From the NCBI GenBank assembly GCA_014904845.1, contig MU119287.1, positions 1 to 64,000 of the forward strand: 64,000 nt of DNA, given 5' to 3'. Below, piece by piece: positions 23,949-34,532 of the stretch. The first letter of the stretch is position 1. Each line of letters begins with the position of its first letter. A program made the position numbers and the translations under genes. The notes under the pieces are model-generated. The model was given only the letters and a program-made list of their open reading frames with translations, was not told the origin of the DNA and did not search any database. This stretch comes from Acephala macrosclerotiorum. Taxonomy: Eukaryota > Ascomycota > Leotiomycetes > Helotiales > Mollisiaceae.

Positions 23949-25870
23949 TCACCGTCGACCCCACCTTCTAGCTCCTTTCCTGAGCTTCCACCATAATCCC
24001 AATCCACCAGCCACAATCGGTAGTCCCATAAAACCAAGCAAGCTCATGACGAGTAGTCTTCCTTGCCTCTCACTCCTCTTCATTACTTCGCTATACCTCT
24101 CGTTTCCGAAGCTGACACGACTGTACTTCGTCGTCCATCCTAGTCCGGGCAGCCAAACACTCAACTTCTCTTCTAACCATTTCCTCGCTTTGTAGATTGG
24201 ATCTACAACACTAGAGCGCATCTCGACGTAATTCTGCAGTGCTAAGTCATTGATAGCATGCGCATCCTCTTTCCGGAATGCCGAATACTCTTCCAGCGCT
24301 TTCGCTCTGGCCTCGACATCGTTTGGTTCTCCAGAACTTGGTAGCCGATGTTTATCGAGAATGGAAAACAGGACCCGGACATCTTCTAGCCCGGCATTCA
24401 TTCCTTGTCCGTAGAAGGGTACCATGGCGTGAGCTGCGTCGCCGATGATGACGGCTGAGTCGGTGAAGTGGTAGGGTGAACATTTGATGCTGATTAAAGG
24501 GAGGTGAGGGTTGCTTGTGAATGAGGTGATTAGGTCGTGTGGTGGAATGAGGTTTGTTACGCCAGGGAAATTTGTGTCGAAGAATCTTGGGAGGGTGGAG
24601 GGATCGGATTCTAGGGTGCTGAAGTGTAAGGATGGAAGGAAGAGGGTGCACGTGAAGGAGCCGTCCTTTGATTTTAGTCAGCGATGTCATATCACATGAC
24701 CCCGAAGAGAGGGGAGGAGGAGGGAGGTAGTACCAGGCTGGGGATAGCGATGAACATGAACTCTTTGCCGGGCCAAATGTGCAGATGGTGAGGTGAGATA
24801 GCGAATTTCGGCTTCCCATCCTCACCTGCTTTAGCCTCTCGTGGCGTGATCTGGAATTCGCACCATAGAGTATCAATGTACTCTTGTTGATAATCCATGC
24901 GAACATACTTCATCATATGGTATCGAGTTGAGGAATGGGCTCCATCAGCACCAATCAGGAGATCAAAGTTGATTTCAATTTCTTGATTGCGGCCTCGAGC
25001 AGAGGCTTTCCCTTCACTGACCTCAAACCACGCCTTGTGTTTGCGGAAATCCGCACCTGTGAGCTTGTGGCTGAAGAAGAACTTGACGTTGGGGAGTGAC
25101 TCTAGTTCGTCTAGCAAGATCTTGTTGAGGCCTCCCCGATCGGCTGCGAAAAGAGTCTGAATCGTTGGATAAGTACGGTCATTGAGAAGTGTGAATTGAA
25201 ACGTACTCTGCCATGAATGTCATAGTCCTGGCCTTGCTCATAGAGCGTTCCAGAAGGGTTCTTGCCGTGGATCATGCGACCTCGCATAGGAATCGTCTCG
25301 CTGAGGATCTTCTCCAATAGCTCGGGTCGTTGGGACTGCTTGATGGCATTGATACCTCGCTCTGATAAGGCTAGGTTTATGGACTTGGTGAAATTTAGCG
25401 GTGTGGTGCTTGGGTCACGCAGGTCTGAAGCATAAGATCAGCTTCATGATGGTTTGAAGTAGTGTTTTCCAACCAATCTAAGGTGCGCTGTAAAAGCATT
25501 CATAGTCAATCCCATTTGTGGTTGTGAAAAGCGAAGTCATGACTCACTCGAGGCAAGGGAAAAGAGCGACTGTCGCTCAACTCCAACAAGCGGCAATAGC
25601 CTTGAAGCAGCGCTTTAAAGGGACATTCAAAGACAGACATATGCGATGACAAGTTACCGTAACCTAGAAAGGTTTTATTATATTTAAATAGCCGAACATG
25701 ACAATACAAGAAATCAATGCATTTTGAAAGAGCAAACGGCGAGGGGCAATGCAAAACAACGTACCACTTCGCAACTCGTAGACCTCTACATCGTGCCCTC
25801 TCTGAGCTGCGTATAGAGCTGCAAGAGCCCCAACTGGACCGGCACCCACAACAACTGTCTTCTGGCCCAT
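23949..25870 (-). CDS. bna4: Kynurenine 3-monooxygenase
   Basis: FAD- and NADPH-dependent hydroxylase of the kynurenine pathway from tryptophan to NAD, normally on the mitochondrial outer membrane. It has 487 residues in four exons (25870-25765, 25424-25207, 25156-24734, 24665-23949), all phases matching. [20 protein letters not shown] at residues 5-24 is the dinucleotide fold. [10 protein letters not shown] is the substrate-side signature of the family. [10 protein letters not shown] is the DG motif, and [21 protein letters not shown] is the FAD ribityl motif. A C-terminal hydrophobic segment ([17 protein letters not shown]) followed by basic residues fits tail anchoring. The first intron is unusually long at 340 bases. 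The gene is divergent from methionine aminopeptidase. Confidence 0.94.
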
Positions 25871-26189
25871 TGTTTGTATTCTCAGAGCGGATGGAGAACT
25901 TTAAAATCATTTTCGAATCTCGGAAAGAAAAGTAATCCATGACAGTTAGAAATCCATGTCAGGCGTCTGCCACGCACGGGCCGTTTCGGAAGTTAAATTC
26001 ACCCCACCTCGTTGATAAAAAGCAACCTCTGCCTGCGCCTTTGCAGTGACAACTTTTCAGGATTGACGAAATTCAACATTGAAGTCTTTGCCCCGCCGTA
26101 CTCCACGAGGCTCGATATCACGGTCGTTACTTTCTGCACAAGTTGCTAGACATCAAGGTATCTTTACCAGGCAAGACTCAATCGCAAAT
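25871..26189. promoter_or_regulatory. Shared divergent promoter region
   Basis: About 320 bases separate the starts of the monooxygenase gene (minus) and the aminopeptidase gene (plus), so both promoters must lie here. No clear TATA box. An ATG at 26079 is in frame with the aminopeptidase and would add 37 basic residues. I prefer 26190, which gives the usual short lead before the zinc finger. Confidence 0.45.
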
Positions 26190-27585
26190 ATGAACTCCGA
26201 CTCTCTAGCAAAGCGGAAATGTATGGGCGCGGACTGCGAGAACGATGCGGGCACTCTCCAATGCCCCACGTGCCTCAAGCTGGGCATGAAAGACAGCTAC
26301 TTCTGCTCCCAGGATTGCTTTAAGAGAAATTGGGTACGTCTTAACTTCTGTTCGTCCTTTGCAGAGCTTCATTTCCATACCAAATTGTCCTGCGCCGCAG
26401 TGTCCAACATGAACTGACATTTCACTAGCCAACCCATAAAGCCCTCCACAAATCTCAGGGTAATTTTCTCAGTAATCTCATAACTCCAAAAGTTGTCTCT
26501 GAACCTGATCCAGACACCGGTCTATACAATCCCTTCCCGACCTTCCCATATACCGGCTCTGTTCGACCAGTCTATCCTCTTTCCGAACGACGAGAGGTTC
26601 CCAAGCATATAAAACGCCCAGACTACGCCAAAGATGGAATACCACACAGCGAAAGAACGTTCGGTGGCAGAAATAAGATTGATATTCTGGACAAGAAGGG
26701 TCAAGAGGGGATGAGGAAAGTCTGCAGGCTCGGAAGAGAAGTGCTGGACATTGCTGCTGCGGCTATAAAACCAGGAGTTACCACCGACTACATTGACGAG
26801 ATTGTTCACAAGGCCTGTATAGAACGAGACGTAAGTACGCCTTCCAATAATTGTATGATCTGCTAACATCCATAGTCATACCCTTCTCCTTTGAATTATT
26901 GCCACTTCCCAAAATCTGTTTGCACATCGCCGAACGAGGTCATCTGCCACGGCATTCCTGACCAGCGCGTACTCATCGATGGTGATATTGTGAACATCGA
27001 TGTCACATTATATCACGGCGGATACCATGGCGACTTGAACGAAACATACTACGTTGGCGACAAGGCAAAGGCAGATCCAGAGTCTGTAAGAGTGGTTGAA
27101 GCTGCACGAAACTCCTTAGAGGAGGCTATAAAGCTCGTGAAGCCAGGCGCTCTGTTCCGAGAATACGGCAATGTTATAGAGAAGCATGCCAAGTCACAAG
27201 GTTGCAGTGTTATTAAGGCATATTGTGGGCATGGGATCAATACCTTGTTTCATTGCTCGCCAAACATCCCACATTATGCCAAGAATAAGGCTGTGGGCGC
27301 TGCGAAGGAGGGCATGTGCTTTACAATCGAGCCTATGATTGCGTTAGGGACATATAGGGACAAGACGTGGCCTGATGACTGGACCAGTGTTACACAGGAT
27401 GGGAAGAGGACTGCACAGTTTGGTATGCTGCCTAAAGATGTGTGGACAGCATGTGTACTAACATTCTTGCAGAGCACACTCTTCTAGTTACTGCTGATGG
27501 GGTCGAGGTGTTGACGGCAAGATTACCTGATTCTCCAGGAGGACCGATTCCAATGCCAGTGGTTGAGGTGGCGAACGGGGCTTGA
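26190..27585 (+). CDS. map1: Methionine aminopeptidase type 1
   Basis: Removes initiator methionine from nascent cytosolic proteins at the ribosome. 401 residues in four exons: 26190-26333, 26429-26830, 26876-27422 and 27473-27585. Residues 11-55 form the C6H2 zinc finger of eukaryotic type 1 enzymes (C11, C16, C25, C28, C39, C43, then two histidines of PTHKALH). The pita-bread domain follows, with metal ligands in [18 protein letters not shown] (two Asp), [18 protein letters not shown] (His), FTIEPM (Glu) and AQFEHT (Glu, assembled across the last intron). All five ligands are present. If the upstream in-frame ATG were used, a basic N-terminus might add mitochondrial targeting. Confidence 0.95.
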
Positions 27586-28333
27586 AAATGAAAGATGTCG
27601 ATCATGAGTAGACTGAACTGTACCATTACGAATCGCATGTGTTTGGCAAATAGAGATATCCTCGTTGAGCAGACAAATGTCTTTTAAACATCACCTCGTT
27701 CTGTGGTCCCTCCAAATGTCTGCTCGCTCAGCCAACAATTCGAGGGCCAGATGTGCAGAAAGAACTGTCGGGTAAGGGGCGGGAAGTTCGAAGAGTCGGG
27801 GTAGGAGGACCTATTACGAATCCGTCTAAAGCAGTGAAGTCCCAAGCATGTTGCGGCAACCAAGAGGGGTAACTGTTTATTCGATGAGGTGTTTTCGAAG
27901 CTCCTGAGTTGGATGAAATTTTGATATTCCGACCCTTGACATGTGACAAAACCACACTAGAGGCGCCATTGGCTGGTTACCAAGCTTCCTCGATTCCAAC
28001 AAACCAGCTCCACCACACGAGCCTCACTATTTCGTCACTTTGTCCGACCTCTGAAGACTAACAGCTTCACCAGAGCTTCGAACATCTTCCTGCCACCCCT
28101 CTCCCATCCTTCATCGTGACCGAGTCTTCGTTTCTCCAGTTTCTGTTATTCTCGACTAACATCGGCGCGCAAGCTTCTCCGCTTCTTAACTCCACCCACG
28201 AAAATCCCTTCCCGGAGCTCCTGAGAAGGCCACGACTCGAGAAACAAGCTACACTGCGAAAGCGCAGTGAAAGAGTGATCTTCAAGACCGATATTATCCA
28301 AAGCGCATATCTGCGCACTTCTACATAGTCGAC
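27586..28333. other. Intergenic region upstream of the Erv14 gene
   Basis: No gene. The second half is CT-rich and probably contains the Erv14 promoter and leader. Confidence 0.5.
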
Positions 28334-29202
28334 ATGATGTCCGGGGAAGCATGGCTGTACCTTTTGGCGGTACTGATCAATGCCGTCAATCTGTTCTTAC
28401 AGGTCTTCTTCACGATTATGTACAGCGATTTGGAATGGTTCGTCTCTTTCTTTTCATCTCCCTCGCCGCACGAGACACTGCCGAAATACTGCCAAGTTGA
28501 GGCGTCAGTTAACGATAAGGATGGGTCGCATGGCGTGGCTATTCAAAGAGAAGCATGAAGGCTAACGAATGTTATTCTGCAGTGACTATATCAACCCTAT
28601 CGATCTCTGCAACCGTCTCAACACATACATCGTCCCCGAAGCCGCAGTCCATGGCTTCTTGACTTTCCTATTCCTTATCAACGGGTACTGGCTTGCACTA
28701 ATACTCAACCTCCCGCTCCTCGCGTTCAATGTCAAGAAGTACGTCTATCCGCACTTCATTTGGGGTGTTCTTTCCAGAAGGAATAGGAATATGCCGAATG
28801 CCACGTCATAATCTGCCAGTGGGAGCCTGACTGACGGCTCACATAGAATTTTGGACAACGCACATCTCCTCGACGCTACAGAGATCTTCAGGAAACTCAA
28901 TGTTCATAAGAAGGTGAGAGTCTAATTTCGGAAGCTCCATGAGCTAGTTGCGCAAGAGTGGTGGCTAACGCGACCGCGAACAGGAATCATTCATCAAGCT
29001 CGGTTTCCACCTGATTATGTTCTTCTTCTACCTATACTCCATGATTGGTGCGATTCCTGATTCCTAATTCTTGATTTCTTTCCTTTGCTGCTGCACTACT
29101 GGCTGGTCTTCTAAACTGCTTCATGCGGCAGTATTCTATTTGTCTAAGAAGTGCATTTCCTAACTTTTTATAGTGGCTCTCATCCGTGATGAGTCGCATT
29201 GA
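28334..29202 (+). CDS. erv14: Erv14/cornichon cargo receptor
   Basis: Small membrane protein that loads transmembrane cargo into COPII vesicles at the ER. 139 residues in five exons: 28334-28437, 28583-28738, 28847-28913, 28984-29047 and 29174-29202. Three hydrophobic segments are visible: [20 protein letters not shown], a middle one around [20 protein letters not shown], and [14 protein letters not shown]. The cornichon signature [17 protein letters not shown] is formed across intron 1, and [14 protein letters not shown] across intron 3. Two consecutive start codons occur; starting at the second (28337) gives 138 residues, the usual length. Intron density is high for so short a gene, as is common for this family in filamentous fungi. 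Confidence 0.95.
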
Positions 29203-29906
29203 ATTTCCTCCAACATCGACGACAAGTATCGGATGGAAGCATAAGGTGTGGGTGGATAGCGATCTTTGGCATGGTAGTGCTAGAAGAGGTGGCTGGGTAG
29301 AGAAGATGTGGTTGAAAGGAGACCGAGGTGTACACAGATGGAAAGGCAGGATAATACGTATTTGTGGGAAATTTCACAATGAACTAGACATGAGGTTTCA
29401 GCGGCTTAGGAATCCTGTGCTTCATTTGTGGATCGGTGCTGGGCGGCATGGGCATTTCTATACGGGTGCTTCGTTATGAGGTCAAGCGTGGATAGATACC
29501 TGGGCATGCTGGCGATAGCATGCTTACAATAATGATTCATCTTCAAAGTTCACATTCTGGGACTATTCGACCTCTCCGTGCAACGCACAGGCTAGAGGGC
29601 TGGAAGCTGCCTACTATAGCCCCATGTCGGTATCGAACAACAAGAGGGCACCAAAGTACCAGAAAACCACGAATATTAATTCTGACTTAGGTTGAAGACC
29701 ATTACAACCGAGAATTATGAGTATCACCATCGAAGTCCAGTTCCATGATCATGTTCCACAAGCTTTGGTTAGATCATTTGTTCTGATGCAGGCGGCCGCT
29801 AGCGCCAAATCCCACATTTGAGGTTTGGAAGTAGCATTGCAGCTCAATTCTTATTTCTTCAGTTCAAGCTCTCACCAACAACAAATTCACAACTACTCCA
29901 TCCACC
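29203..29906. other. Intergenic region upstream of the Prp17 gene
   Basis: No supported gene; short frames only. No repeats noticed. Confidence 0.5.
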
Positions 29907-31484
29907 ATGGCAGACTTTGGCGCCTACCCGCCCAATATGGCGCCGCAAAACGCCCTCATTGTCCGACAAGCAGCAGGCCCAGACCACGCCGTCGTACAAT
30001 ACACCGCAGAAGATCTTTCGCGCCCCGCGCAAGGCCCAGCAAACCCATTCAAAGACGAAGTGAACTCTCTGAAACGGAAGAATGTCCTCACCGGCTACGC
30101 AGAAGAGACGTATTTGAGCGAACAGACTTTCCGAACATATCATAGAGCTGTAGAGCGAGGGAGAGAATACCAAGGCGGGAAAGCAGAGAAGGAGGAATCG
30201 GCTAGGATACGAGCGAAGAGGCAGAAGAAAGGCGATGCTACCGTTGCGGAGGGAGAGAATGCCTATGTTGGTCCGTGGGCGAAGTATAAGGCGGTGGAAT
30301 ATGAGGATAGAGAGGATGATGGGGAGGAGTTAGCGAGTGATGAGGAATATGAGGAGGTTGAGGAGGAAGAAGAGGTTATAGAGAGTGGTGCAGTTGTGCC
30401 CGCCATGCCACAGGCTCTTGCGAAGAGGAAAGAAGCTGAGGAGCTGGGTGCTGAGACGAGTGTTTTCGAGGGAAGCGAGCAGTACGACTATCAAGGACGG
30501 ACGTATATGCATGTTCCTCAGGATCTGGATATTGATTTGGGGAAAGAGCCTGGGACCGCGAAGAACTATGTACCGAAGAAGTTCGTGCACGCTTGGAAAG
30601 GTCACACGAAGCCAGTTATTGGCCTGCGATTCTTTCCTGGCTCGGGACACCTGCTACTTTCTGGCAGTGCGGATATGACAGTCAAGATTTGGGATGTCTA
30701 CCATCAGAAGGAGTTGCTACGAACATATTCTGGTCACAATAAGGCATTGTCGGATGTCACATTTAACCCGTCGGGTACACAATTCCTCTCGGCGTCATAC
30801 GACCGTATGATGAAGCTCTGGGATACAGAAACTGGACAATGTATAAACCGCTTTACGACTGGCAAAACACCACACGTCGTTCGCTTCAACCCAGATCCCG
30901 AACACTCGAACGAATTCCTGGCTGGTATGTCCGACAAGAAGATCATTCAATTCGACACTCGAACTCGAGAGATTGTCCAAGAATATGACCACCATCTCGC
31001 AGCCATAAACACCATCACCTTCGTCGACGAAAACCGCCGCTTTATGACCACCTCAGACGACAAATCGTTACGAGCATGGGACTACAATATTCCAGTTCCT
31101 ATTAAGTACATCGCAGAACCGCATATGTACCCGATGACACGAGCCTCTGCCCACCCGTCTGGAAAATACGTCGCATACCAATCCTCGGACAACAATATCT
31201 TCGTCTACGGAGCCACCGATAAGTTCCGACAGAATAGGAAGAAGGTCTTCAAGGGACATAATAATGCTGGGTACGCGATCGATGTTGCGTGCAGTCCAGA
31301 TGGGCAATTCGTGGCGAGTGGAGATAGTGGTGGATATGTGTGCTTCTGGGATTGGAAGACGTGCAAGATGTGGCATAAGATGCAGGCGAGTGATGGAGCG
31401 GTCACTTGTGTGGAGTGGCACCCACAGGAGACGAGTAAGGTTGTTACGGCTGGCCTGGATGGCGCGATCAAGTATTGGGATTGA
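29907..31484 (+). CDS. prp17: Pre-mRNA-processing factor 17
   Basis: WD40 protein of the spliceosome acting at the second catalytic step (Cdc40/Prp17). Intronless, 525 residues. The N-terminal region has the family motif GYAEETYLSEQTFRTYHR at about residues 62-79 and an acidic stretch of Glu at about 145-160. Seven WD-type repeats follow from about residue 235 (GHTKPVIGLRFFPGSGHLLL, then DMTVKIWD, RMMKLWD, KSLRAWD, GYVCFWD, and a final GAIKYWD at the very C-terminus). Length and order agree with fungal orthologues, and ending on the last WD is normal for the family. Nuclear. Confidence 0.96.
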   Translation: MADFGAYPPNMAPQNALIVRQAAGPDHAVVQYTAEDLSRPAQGPANPFKDEVNSLKRKNVLTGYAEETYLSEQTFRTYHRAVERGREYQGGKAEKEESARIRAKRQKKGDATVAEGENAYVGPWAKYKAVEYEDREDDGEELASDEEYEEVEEEEEVIESGAVVPAMPQALAKRKEAEELGAETSVFEGSEQYDYQGRTYMHVPQDLDIDLGKEPGTAKNYVPKKFVHAWKGHTKPVIGLRFFPGSGHLLLSGSADMTVKIWDVYHQKELLRTYSGHNKALSDVTFNPSGTQFLSASYDRMMKLWDTETGQCINRFTTGKTPHVVRFNPDPEHSNEFLAGMSDKKIIQFDTRTREIVQEYDHHLAAINTITFVDENRRFMTTSDDKSLRAWDYNIPVPIKYIAEPHMYPMTRASAHPSGKYVAYQSSDNNIFVYGATDKFRQNRKKVFKGHNNAGYAIDVACSPDGQFVASGDSGGYVCFWDWKTCKMWHKMQASDGAVTCVEWHPQETSKVVTAGLDGAIKYWD

Positions 31485-31945
31485 GCTGGGAGAAGGGAAT
31501 GCATTGCTGGAGTTCGGGGTACAGGGAAAGGATTGAGACGAATAATTCTTCGTTGGAGGTATAGATATCAGATTTATGGGACAGCAGTTCGATGGAACAG
31601 TGGCTCGTGCTGCGAAATGAAGTCGAGAATCACTCGGACCTTCACACCCACCGTTGTGTTTCTTCGAAGCTTTGAACATGATGCATTCATATGATGGAAC
31701 GCAGTGAATCCTCACAACGACAAAGCCCAATGTCCCAAACTCCCAAGTGGGACACTCTCACATAACGCTCGATCTCCAATGTTCCAGCCCCCTCGAGTCC
31801 TGATTTGGCGCCATCGTCCAGCTGAAAGTCCTACCTCAGCACAGCCACAACTAATAACATATCTGACTTCAGCTTCTATTCTACAGTCGTACTTTTAAGA
31901 ATCTCCCTTCCTCTTGAAAACCATCCCCTATTCAATGCTCAGCTG
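31485..31945. other. Intergenic region between Prp17 and the next gene
   Basis: About 460 bases with no gene recognised. Confidence 0.5.
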
Positions 31946-32757
31946 TTGTTTCGGGCTCTCGGTACCCCCAGATATAACTCGTCATTTCCGCCATGGACAA
32001 TGCCGACGATGGGAACGAACATTGAACCAGAATGGTGGGGATGGAAACTACCCGAGACGAAGAGGATAGTGCTTTCGTTTGATCATTTAACGCACTTGCT
32101 TGCTCCTGAGGGGATGGTGAGAGTTCCTGGAAGTAGTGTCAAGGTGCCAGGCGAGGTGAGGGGACGAGCGAGGACGTTGCAGACCATCATTCGCTCGTCG
32201 ATCTTCTCTCCAAGAAGTCGATACGATCGAGAAATTATCAAAAGTCACTTGAGGAATATGAAAGAGCCTCTGGAAAGTTTTCTGGCAAGGGATGAGGTTG
32301 CTGTTTTATTTGGTGGGGCTGGAGGAGGTGGTGAGGCTGGAAGGGAGCTGGGGCTGAGAAGGAGAAGAGATGCGTTGGATAGGCAGAGGAAAGAGAGGAT
32401 ACTTGTCCTGATTGGGGAGTTAGAAGGAAGGATCGAGGGAGAATTGAAAGCTATTGAGGATGTGGTTTGGCCTCGGAAAGTGTTGGTCTTCGGTCTTCTA
32501 TCTCTAAGTGGAAAATTTGCTGATGCAGTGATAGGATTCAGCTAAGTCTGAGGCCAAAAGAATTTAAAGAAGTTTCGAGGTTGGAGCTGATATTGAAGTG
32601 GGCAACGGAGCTTGGCGAGGAGCTGTGGGGTTATGTTCTGCTGGGGTGGATGTGGGGTTTGATCTTTCTGGTTTTGACTGCTATGGGGTTTCTTGGTTTA
32701 AAGTATGGTTTTAGTGACCGGTGTCACCGGCAGTGTGAAATGTTTCAATCCTTGTAG
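31946..32757 (+). CDS. Hypothetical single-pass membrane protein
   Basis: Not recognised. The first exon (31946-32507) encodes a Trp-containing N-terminus (EPEWWGWKLP), a region of mixed charge and a Gly/Arg-rich stretch, then a probable coiled coil (DRQRKERILVLIGELEGRIE). Without splicing the frame closes at 32545. Removing a 53-base intron, 32508-32560, keeps the phase and adds 65 residues to 32757, including the membrane segment LLGWMWGLIFLVLTAMGFLG. The donor (gtggaa) is weak, but a gctaag branch site is present. An ATG at 31999 is an alternative start. Spliced length is about 252 residues. Function unknown. Confidence 0.5.
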
Positions 32758-32871
32758 AGGTCAGCAAGTAAGCATCGATACTTTTCATTCTCCTTAATTC
32801 AACATCTAAAGGATTACAGTCTAACGTCGCAACAGATCGCATAAAACCCTACTCTGCTTTCCAACTGTCCG

Positions 32872-34532
32872 TTATACAGTAGCATCAGAGTCCTCCTGCC
32901 TCGCGATGTAGTCACCGTCTTTCCTTACGTTTCTGATTACCATAGGCGCCGCGAAGATGACACCTGATGCCAGCAATACCCAGTTAGCTGTTAGCTCCGA
33001 CACAGGCGAAACTCGTGTAATGTTCAAGCGAAACGCAACAGCACCACCAGCGGCCTGCACTCCTTTGTAAAAGCCACCGAGATGAGATCTTCGATTATCA
33101 TCGTGACATAGGGCCTTCAGAAGCCTATTCATTTCGTCAGTACTCCTTTTCAGATCATGGATATTGTCGTGATGATACACGACTTACCAGTACAGGATTG
33201 TTTGATATGATGACGCTAACATTCCGAAAGCTGCATACAGAATTGCCCCAGGTATGTAATAACCATGATTTGTGTAATCTATCTTTCCCGAACTCGCAGT
33301 TATGGGCGTGATCCGCTCTTGCCATAAGAGTGCAGAAGCCCAGACGCCGCATGTAAGGAGCAACAGCGCTAGAAGCGAAAGTCGAGCGCGTGTAGGCCTG
33401 GAGAGCATTTCAATATCCAAAAGATATCCCGTGAGTAAGCCCCCCCCAATCTCGGCAAGCCAGTAGTATATGTTGTTCAATGATCGAGTTCGAATGCTGA
33501 AATGTGCTAGGTTGAATGTGTTGAATTGATATGGATAGAAGAAATTGCTGGCGAAGAACATTGGAAACAAGAAGACGATCTGCCATTCGAGCTTCATGCA
33601 GTCAATAAGACCTTTTGCTGCTTCTTTGAAGGTAGGCGATTCCGGGACTTCAACCTGAGTATTGTCTGATTTCTCGACATTGTTTGGATTGCAGATCAAT
33701 GAGGCGAGAAGAGAACCGAAAACCGACATGGCCAGTATCGCATAGAACGAGGCATCGTCGACCTCGCCAGCTGACGAATCTCGACTACGAAGGAACGCAA
33801 CCTATTTTCGGCACATTAGGTTTGAAATAGACGTCTTCTCGGAATGCTTCGGCTTACAAGACTTCCGACGCATGCACCAAGATTGTATATGAGGATCCAC
33901 CACCCTATCGCCTTCCCTTCGTTTCCCCTTGATGGATACGCATTGATCACAAATGCCTGGGCAGTCCAGAACCACGAAGACAATAGCCCTAGCACCACAC
34001 CAGCAAAGATGATGAATGCACGACTCTCGGCGTGTTTGTACACAAGCAAGCTGGCAGTATAGAGAGCATATGCAAGGACTCCGAAAATCAAGGAGAACTT
34101 GAGCCCAAGTTTCGCAATCGTCATACCTCCTAAGAAGCCTCCGATAATGGACGTCGTGTAGACGGCAATATTTGCCTCGTTTGCTGGTCCAGCATCCACG
34201 AGTCCTGCTCCACCGATACCGTTCAAAGCATTCCACATGCCAGGGCCGAGGAAGGAGAGGATTGCAATAAGCCCGATTTGAATGAACGCAGAATGGCGTT
34301 TGAGGGAGACGTTGCTTCGGCGGGCTTGATGAGCCGGGAGACGTGCTTCTGCAGTGGTGGGAAGTGTCTCCAAACTGTGCTCGTGAAATGCAGGATGACT
34401 TCCATGAGGTGATGACTGAGCTGTCCTTGGAGGACTTCCAACAATAGTTGATTGAATGGTGCCGTCGGACGACTTGATTTGTTCAAGTTGTTCGAAATGT
34501 AGCAGCTCATGCTCGTCTCTGGAGGTAGTCAT
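32872..34532 (-). CDS. UNC93-like MFS-fold membrane protein
   Basis: Predicted 12-helix protein of 520 residues in three exons (34532-33858, 33801-33188, 33145-32872; phases match). The N-terminal 80 residues are polar and Ser/His-rich. The first helices read IQIGLIAILSFLGPGMWNALNGIGGAG, the hallmark of fungal UNC-93/DUF895 proteins. YPSRGNEGKAIGWWILIYNLGACVGSL follows at about residues 200-225. The central loop is basic and acidic, and the second half contains SLNNIYYWLAEIGGGLLTGYLLD. Fungal members are uncharacterised carriers; transport of a small solute is inferred from the fold only. A 'ywaLg'-type region is split by the last intron. Confidence 0.88.

Noticed and set aside
23949..25870. 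A missing exon in the 340-base first intron of the monooxygenase gene
   Set aside because: The joined exons give an uninterrupted, family-typical sequence across the junction, so nothing is missing.
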